A stretch of 64,000 nucleotides of DNA, taken from Manihot esculenta. Taxonomy: Eukaryota > Streptophyta > Magnoliopsida > Malpighiales > Euphorbiaceae. Shown here one piece after another: positions 58,230 to 64,000 of this stretch. The notes beneath the pieces were generated by a model, which searched no databases, was not told the origin of the DNA, and worked only from the letters and a program-made list of their open reading frames with translations. The DNA lies in assembly GCF_001659605.2 (NCBI RefSeq), contig NC_035176.2, forward strand, positions 23,412,847 through 23,476,846, given 5' to 3'. The stretch's first letter is position 1; the number at the start of each line of letters is the position of its first letter. A program made the translations under genes and the position numbers.

Positions 58230-60649
58230 TGTAATACCCGGCTAGACTCTGGTATCGGAATTCCTACCGTCTGGTGGAATCTCGGATGTCGGAAGCCTCT
58301 AGTAGGGTAGAAACATGTTTTCATAAAATGTTTTAAAGCATTTCATGGTTTTAAGTATGAAAATTAAATGAGTTTTTGCATGAGAAGTCTTTGGAGGAAA
58401 ACCCAGGTTCGGCCGCCGAAAGTCAAGTTCGGCCGCCGAACATGCATGCGTTTTGGAGGCACGTTAGGCCCCCGAAAGCATGAGTTAGGGAAGTCCAGGT
58501 TCGGCCGCCGAAAGCCAAGTTCGGCCGCCGAACATTTCATGGATGCGGAGGCACATTCGGCCCCCGAACGTGGCCTGGCCAGCCACCTATAAAAGGGGCA
58601 CTTAGCCGAAATGGGCGAGCTTTCTCCCATTTTCGGCCACAGCAAGCTTCCGACCTTCCCTTCGCAAATCTTGTGTTTTTCTTCCAAATCTCTTCCATTT
58701 TCCTTGAGTTTTAAACTCACATTGCAAGTTTTGAGCATTTAAACCAAGTTTTGGGGCTTTGGGAACTCAGGAGCTCATTTTCGTGGATCTCCAAGTTTAG
58801 GTCGTCTCCCTCTCGATCTTCAAGAGGTAAGAGCCGATCTTAAGCTCCTTATATGTTTTAAGTAAGTTTTAAGTTTTTTTATGGGTAGAGATGCATGTTT
58901 AGGCTTGTTGATGAGTTTATGGGTTTTGATGTTTTGATGAGCAATGTATGTTGCTTGTGTGTGTTGAAGTGTTGTAGTTGGGGTATTTGATAGTTTGAGA
59001 CCCCTAGGTGTGATGTATGGTGTTTATGCACGTTTTAGAGCAAGTTTATGCATGATAGGGGAGTTTGAAGGCAAAATGCTTAAGGGAGCCAAGTTTCTGC
59101 CCTTTGGCAGAAACCAGGTTCGGCAGCCGAAGGGAGTTTTGGCCGCCGAACATGGCTTGAGAGGCAGCTTTAGGCTGCCGAAGCTTGCCCCCGAAAGTTG
59201 GAGTTTCGGCTCTGTCCGAGACTTTCGGCCGCCGAAGGTGCCGCCGAACATGCATGAGTTTCGCCTCTGTCTGGGAGTTTCGGCCGCCGAAGGTGCCGCC
59301 GAACCTGCCTGACTTTCGGCTCTGGAGGGACTTCCGGCCGCCGAAGGTGCCGCCGAAAGTGCCCTGTCCAGCCTTTTCTTGCATGCTTCCTAGGAGTGTT
59401 TTGAGGTGTTTTTAGGAGGTTTTTTGGGGGTATGTTTAGAGTTATGTTCTTGTTGTTTGGTGCCTCATTTGAGTCCACCTGTGTAGGTTCGGACCCGAGG
59501 AACCGAGACCCCCGGTTGTGAGATAGTCGTTCAGAGTTCTTTGTTAAAGCTTCAGTCACCAGGTGAGTGGAACAACCCCTTAAGTTTTAAAGCAAAGTAA
59601 ATGAATAAATGAATGAATCATAAAGCATTTCCCATGCATCATTATGCCATGCAATATTTCAGGATGTTTGCATTAGAATTCACGAATATGCTGCATTGCA
59701 TAAATTGATGTTGATGTGGATGGTTGTTGGGTGATCCATAGTCCTCTGATGCTATGTTATGATGATATGTTATGGAAGACCAGCGAGGCCCATTCTACGC
59801 CCCTGGCACTATGTAAGAGAAAGACCAGCGAGGCCCATTCTACGCCCCTGGCATTTTGGAATGTTATGATATGTAAGAGAAAGACCAGTGAGGCCCATTC
59901 TACGCCCCTGGCATTTGGAGATGTTGAGGACTAATGGTGACAACATCATCCTTTATGTGATTAGCTGTGATGTGTTGCATTTCATGAAAGCATGAATAAG
60001 AAAAAGAAAGAAAAAGTTAAATAATAATAATAATAATAAAATGAATAATAATATACCTAAAAATGGAGGAATTAAAGCAAATTTTTTTAATAATATACCT
60101 AAAAATGGAGGAATTAAAGCAAATGTTTTTAGTTTCTGCTCATTGGGCTTTATAGCTCACCCCCTCTCCCCTAACCCCAGTCTTGCAGGTGCAGAGTAGA
60201 TAGAGAAGTCAGCAGAGTAAGAGAAGTTTATGTAATAGCTTAGCTGTGGACATGGTTTGTTGGTAATGTAAATTATGAGATATAATGTAATGTAAGTTTG
60301 ATAATGTGCTTGACTAGAGTCTGTTGAATTCCCTGTACACATGGTCTTGTATGAGATATAATGTTTTTTATGATGCCTATGTAATCCAAGCCTATGTTAT
60401 GTTACCCCATTGGAGTATTTGATGAGGACTCCAATGAGGGGTTTATGTTATGTTTGTGCATGCACAGGCTAGGCTTGGCAAAGAAATGTTTGAATGAAAG
60501 AAAAGTTTATTTTTCTATGAGCATGTTGTTGACCATGTATGGGATTAAACAGGTTCACAGGATGTATGTTTGGCTTGCTACGGGTTCTGGCGGCCTTAAG
60601 CCGACCTGAATCCTAGCGCCGGTAGCGGTCCGGTTTCCGGGTCGTTACA
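58230..60649 (+). repeat. Gypsy F2 5' LTR
   Basis: 2420 bp, TGTAATACCCGG...GGGTCGTTACA, same family as F1, R1 and R2. TATA box 58588-58595. Palindrome clusters at about 58405-58570 and 59115-59360. A minisatellite with AAGACCAGCGAGGCCC-type units starts at 59776, 59821 and 59881. An (AAT)n run (about 60018-60039) is followed by a 42-bp direct duplication (TAATATACC at 60049 and 60091) that the relatives lack. Confidence 0.93.
58588..58595 (+). promoter_or_regulatory. TATA box of F2 LTR promoter
   Basis: TATAAAAG in the same context as F1, directly downstream of the first palindrome cluster. Confidence 0.7.
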
Positions 60650-60652
60650 GAG

Positions 60653-60665
60653 TGGTATCAGAGCC
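60653..60665 (+). promoter_or_regulatory. F2 primer-binding site (initiator tRNA-Met)
   Basis: TGGTATCAGAGCC lies three bases after the LTR, the exact initiator-Met primer sequence used by many plant retrotransposons. Confidence 0.92.
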
Positions 60666-60888
60666 CTAGGTTCATATGGTCGGACCTAGAGTGTCGGGCT
60701 CATAGATGTGATAGAAAGTCAAGCACAATAGGAAATCATGTCCACTAGGATAGGATGTAGAGTCCTGTCTAGAATGAAAGTATGATATGCCATGAGATAT
60801 GCTATGTATATGATGTGGGTTCATGTGTTTCCACATGAACCATTGGATGCTAATGTTTTGTTATCTGTGCTGTTTTTCAGTAAACAGA

Positions 60889-63800
60889 ATGCGAGGAACT
60901 CGTCGATCAGCTAGATTGACTCGAGTACCACCGGAGGAGGAGGGCACGAGCGCCCGTCCTCCAGCATTGCCAAGGGCAATGTCAAGTAGGTCCAACAGGG
61001 ACAGAGCAGTGGGAGACCCTAGAAGATCTCTGGATCTGGGTAGAAACAGATCAGTAAGAGGAACGGTTCAAGGAGGCAGGTCAGTGGATGTGGGAGAAGA
61101 GATGGATGTGGACCAGAGGAGGGATGGTAGTCTTGGTGTGAGCATGCCAGAAGAGGGCATGGGTGAGTCTCAGGGAGGCACTCAGGCCTCGGGGTTTGTT
61201 CCACCACCCCAGTACCCACCTTTTTCACCATACCCCGGGTATTCGATGGGAGGTACATCGGATTACCCCAGTTTTAATCCTTACCCTTCTCACATGCCAT
61301 ACCCACCTTTCTACCCACAGTATCCACAGTACCCTATGTACCCACCTCCATCCTTCCATCCAGGCACAGCAAACCCTATCCCAGGGGATGCCGCACCTCC
61401 ACCACCAGCAGAAACCGCAGTTACAGAAACCCAAAGACCTCAACCTACCTCATCTGGAGGGAGCAAGACCAAGATGACCGACTATATGAAGTTGGGTGCT
61501 CCCCAGTTTGATACCGGTGATGATCCGTTTGTGTACCTGGAGAAGGTCAAAACAATTACAGAGGAGATAGGGGCTGATGACAGTAGAGCCATTCAGATGG
61601 CTGGTTTCACTCTGAAATGCAAGAAGGCACGAGAGTGGTTCAAGAACTATGTGAAACCAAGGGTGGACAGTCTGTCATGGGAGGAGTTTGCGAATGAGTT
61701 CGCAGGATGGGCTTTCCCTGACAGTTCCAGGGAGCTGAAGGTGATTGAGTTTGAACAGCTGAAGCAGACAGATGAGATGGGTGTCGATGAGTACACCGAT
61801 AGATTCTTAGAGTTGTTGCCGTTTGCTGGGCAACATCTGGACACAGATCCGAAGAAGTCGAGGAGGTATATCATGAGGCTCAATTCCAGGTATTCCTCTT
61901 TGATTCAGTCAGCTGATAGAGAAAGTTTCCATGCCATTATAGACATGGCCAGGAGAATGGAGGCTAGTGTCGTAATAGAGGGAAAAGTCAAGCAGTCAGT
62001 GGCACAACCTTCTGGTTCTAAGACCCCAGGTGGGGGAAGGATAGACCCTTCATCCTTGAGTTCAGCTAGTAAGAAGTGGGGCAGTACCGCTAAGAAACCA
62101 AAGAAGAATAAGTTCTGGAGCAAGATCAAATCAGGTCTGGGATTAGGAGGTGGCTCAAGCTCTGGTGCTGATAATGCAATGTGTGCAAGGTGTGGTAAGC
62201 TACACAGGGGGGTATGCCGGTTTGGGACGACAGCCTGCTACAGGTGTGGGCAAGAGGGACATATGTCTTGGGAATGTCCGAGAGCATTTCCTACGGCACA
62301 GCCCCAGCAGACAACTTCGGGTAGCGTAGCACAGCCAGCAGCTTCAGCCGCAACACAGGCTAGTGGCAGAGGCAGAGGGAGAGGGTCAGCCTCTTCTTCA
62401 TCAGTTTACAGAGGGGAAGGTCCGTCAGCTCCAGCACGGATTTTCACAATGACGCAGCAGGAGGCAAACGCATCCAACACCGTGGTGTCAGGTAATATCA
62501 TCATTGGTTGTTCAGATGTTTATGCCTTAATGGACCCGGGTGCATCCCATTCTTTTGTTTCTCCGAGAGCGGTCGAGAGGTTGGGTCTGATGGTCTCTGG
62601 GTTAGAGTGTCCCCTATGGGTTAGCGGACCCAAATGTGACCCGTCAGTGGCAGAGTCAGTCTGCCAGTACAGTCCAGTTTTCATAGAGGGAAGATGCCTA
62701 TCCGCCGACCTAGTGGTTCTAGACTTGACAGATTTTGACGTCATTCTAGGGATGGATTGGCTATCTACCCATGGTGCTACCTTGGATTGCCGAGACAAGG
62801 TAGTTAAGTTCAGATATCAGGATGGGTCAGAGGTTGTCTTTAGAGGAGACAGGGGGAGTACACCTAGAGGTTTGATATCAGCCCTACAGGCTCGTAGGCT
62901 GCTCAGGAGGGGTTGTCAGGGTTATCTAGCTCATGTGAGAGAGCTAGACAGAGATGTCAGAGAGCCCGCCTCGGTGCCTGTGGTTAGAGAGTTCTTAGAT
63001 GTTTTCCCAGACGAGCTGCCAGGTTTACCGCCTCCTAGGGAGATAGAGTTCGAAATAGAATTGATGCCAGAAACCAGACCGATCTCTATCCCTCCCTACA
63101 GGATGGCGCCAGCAGAGCTGAAAGAGCTTAAAGAACAGTTGCAAGAGCTGGTAGACAAGGGTTTCATCCGACCGAGTGCCTCACCTTGGGGTGCTCCAGT
63201 GTTGTTCGTGAAAAAGAAGGATGGATCCCTCAGACTTTGTATCGACTATAGACAGTTGAACAAGGTTACTACCAAGAACAAGTACCCGTTGCCTAGGATC
63301 GATGATCTATTCGACCAGCTAGCAGGAGCAGGTTGTTTCTCCAAAATAGATCTGAGATCTGGGTATCATCAGCTGAGGATCAGAGATGAAGATGTGCCAA
63401 AGACAGCATTCAGGACCAGATATGGGCATTTTGAGTTCCTAGTGATGCCGTTCGGGTTAACAAACGCCCCTGCAGCATTCATGGATCTCATGAACAGAGT
63501 ATTTAGCCAATACCTGGATCACTTCATTATTGTCTTCATAGATGATATCTTAGTGTATTCCAGAAATGCAGAAGAGCATGCCCATCATCTGCGGTTGGTC
63601 TTGCAGACTTTGAGGGAACATGGCTTGTATGCCAAGTTCTCTAAATGTGAATTCTGGTTGAGGAGCATTTCGTTCTTGGGGCATGTAGTGTCAGAAAATG
63701 GTATTGAGGTGGACCCCAAGAAGACAGAAACTGTGGCTAACTGGCCTAGACCCACTTCAGTGACAGAGATTAGAAGTTTCTTGGGTTTGGTAGGTTACTA

Positions 63801-64000
63801 CAGGAGGTTCGTTCAGGACTTCTCAAAGATAGCAGCTCCTCTGACCAGGTTAACCAGGAAGAATCAGAAGTTTCTGTGGACCGACCAGTGCGAAGAGAGT
63901 TTTGAAGAACTTAAGAAGAGGTTGACTTCAGCACCAGTTTTAGCTCTGCCATCTAGTGATGAGGACTTTACAGTCTTTTGTGATGCGTCCCGTGTGGGAC
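60889..64000 (+). CDS. Gypsy F2 gag-pol polyprotein, open to the window edge
   Basis: Starts [15 protein letters not shown] at 60889 and stays open for about 1037 codons to the right edge. The gag part has an Arg-rich N-terminus, a Pro/Tyr-rich stretch, a capsid domain ([43 protein letters not shown]) and a zinc knuckle, [14 protein letters not shown] (about 62239-62280). The protease follows ([16 protein letters not shown], then [13 protein letters not shown]); its catalytic triplet reads D-P-G instead of D-S/T-G. The RT shows [37 protein letters not shown] and the catalytic FIDDILVYS. The start of RNase H (FCDAS) is at the edge. The intact frame suggests a recent insertion, but the protease change would probably disable it. 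Confidence 0.95.
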   Translation, partial: MRGTRRSARLTRVPPEEEGTSARPPALPRAMSSRSNRDRAVGDPRRSLDLGRNRSVRGTVQGGRSVDVGEEMDVDQRRDGSLGVSMPEEGMGESQGGTQASGFVPPPQYPPFSPYPGYSMGGTSDYPSFNPYPSHMPYPPFYPQYPQYPMYPPPSFHPGTANPIPGDAAPPPPAETAVTETQRPQPTSSGGSKTKMTDYMKLGAPQFDTGDDPFVYLEKVKTITEEIGADDSRAIQMAGFTLKCKKAREWFKNYVKPRVDSLSWEEFANEFAGWAFPDSSRELKVIEFEQLKQTDEMGVDEYTDRFLELLPFAGQHLDTDPKKSRRYIMRLNSRYSSLIQSADRESFHAIIDMARRMEASVVIEGKVKQSVAQPSGSKTPGGGRIDPSSLSSASKKWGSTAKKPKKNKFWSKIKSGLGLGGGSSSGADNAMCARCGKLHRGVCRFGTTACYRCGQEGHMSWECPRAFPTAQPQQTTSGSVAQPAASAATQASGRGRGRGSASSSSVYRGEGPSAPARIFTMTQQEANASNTVVSGNIIIGCSDVYALMDPGASHSFVSPRAVERLGLMVSGLECPLWVSGPKCDPSVAESVCQYSPVFIEGRCLSADLVVLDLTDFDVILGMDWLSTHGATLDCRDKVVKFRYQDGSEVVFRGDRGSTPRGLISALQARRLLRRGCQGYLAHVRELDRDVREPASVPVVREFLDVFPDELPGLPPPREIEFEIELMPETRPISIPPYRMAPAELKELKEQLQELVDKGFIRPSASPWGAPVLFVKKKDGSLRLCIDYRQLNKVTTKNKYPLPRIDDLFDQLAGAGCFSKIDLRSGYHQLRIRDEDVPKTAFRTRYGHFEFLVMPFGLTNAPAAFMDLMNRVFSQYLDHFIIVFIDDILVYSRNAEEHAHHLRLVLQTLREHGLYAKFSKCEFWLRSISFLGHVVSENGIEVDPKKTETVANWPRPTSVTEIRSFLGLVGYYRRFVQDFSKIAAPLTRLTRKNQKFLWTDQCEESFEELKKRLTSAPVLALPSSDEDFTVFCDASRVG

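Noticed and set aside
60653..60665. tRNA gene
   Set aside because: Only a short match to the 3' end of initiator tRNA-Met beside an LTR: a primer site, with no tRNA body.
1..64000. Left-edge F1 and right-edge F2 as two halves of one element
   Set aside because: Both are on the plus strand with the 3' end at the left and the 5' end at the right. Their LTRs differ in insert content and target flank (TGGAC and TGAAC), so they are separate insertions.

Overview
Plant nuclear DNA, probably from a eudicot. Most of the 64 kb is transposable elements of several families, separated by very AT-rich spacer, and I find only one host gene that looks functional: a four-exon DREPP/PCaP-type plasma-membrane cation-binding protein gene (43360-44262, +). 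The exact species cannot be read from the sequence; a Euphorbiaceae-like genome such as cassava or rubber is only a guess.

Left stack (1 to about 24.4 kb). At least six LTR retrotransposons are nested in one another, and in every case the other half lies left of the window. From outermost (oldest) to innermost (youngest): a Ty1/copia element on the minus strand (gag remnant 23166-23740, LTR from 23754); an Athila-like Ty3/gypsy element on the plus strand (rearranged pol 15190-16617, 3' LTR 21843-23165), itself interrupted by a CACTA-like DNA transposon (about 16850-19915) that carries cytochrome P450 exon fragments; chromovirus-type gypsy 'R2' (minus, 5' LTR 12975-15189); gypsy 'R1' (minus, gag 9718-10761, 5' LTR 11033-12871), inserted in R2's leader; a non-autonomous Athila-like element (3692-9717), inserted in R1's gag; and gypsy 'F1' (plus, end of pol plus 3' LTR, 1-3691), inserted in that element's 5' LTR.

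Middle (24.4-49.6 kb). AT-rich spacer holds a full-length L1-type LINE on the minus strand with two intact ORFs, a poly(A) tail and 11-bp target-site duplications (27706-33742). Next is a complete but decayed Ty1/copia element with two LTRs and an AAATT duplication (33918-39433). The DREPP gene follows, and then a lone Athila-like LTR with its primer-binding region on the minus strand (47800-49160).

Right (49.6-64 kb). An element on the minus strand (49644-58164) has two roughly 0.5-kb LTRs, a Tat-type gag, a block of tandem repeats, and an antisense ORF resembling the 'putative gypsy type transposon' family (Pfam Transposase_28). It has no pol, so it looks like a non-autonomous Tat-lineage element with an antisense gene. 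A solo LTR of the non-autonomous Athila-like family, with an exact ACTTC duplication, sits inside the antisense ORF, and a small inverted-repeat DNA element lies between that ORF and the 3' LTR. The window ends in the 5' LTR and open gag-pol frame of gypsy 'F2' (58230-64000), a relative of F1, R1 and R2.

The four chromovirus-type gypsy copies share unusual LTRs of about 1.8-2.4 kb that carry clusters of a GC-rich palindrome, TTCGGCNGCCGAA, next to the promoter TATA box. This stands out strongly against the AT-rich background.
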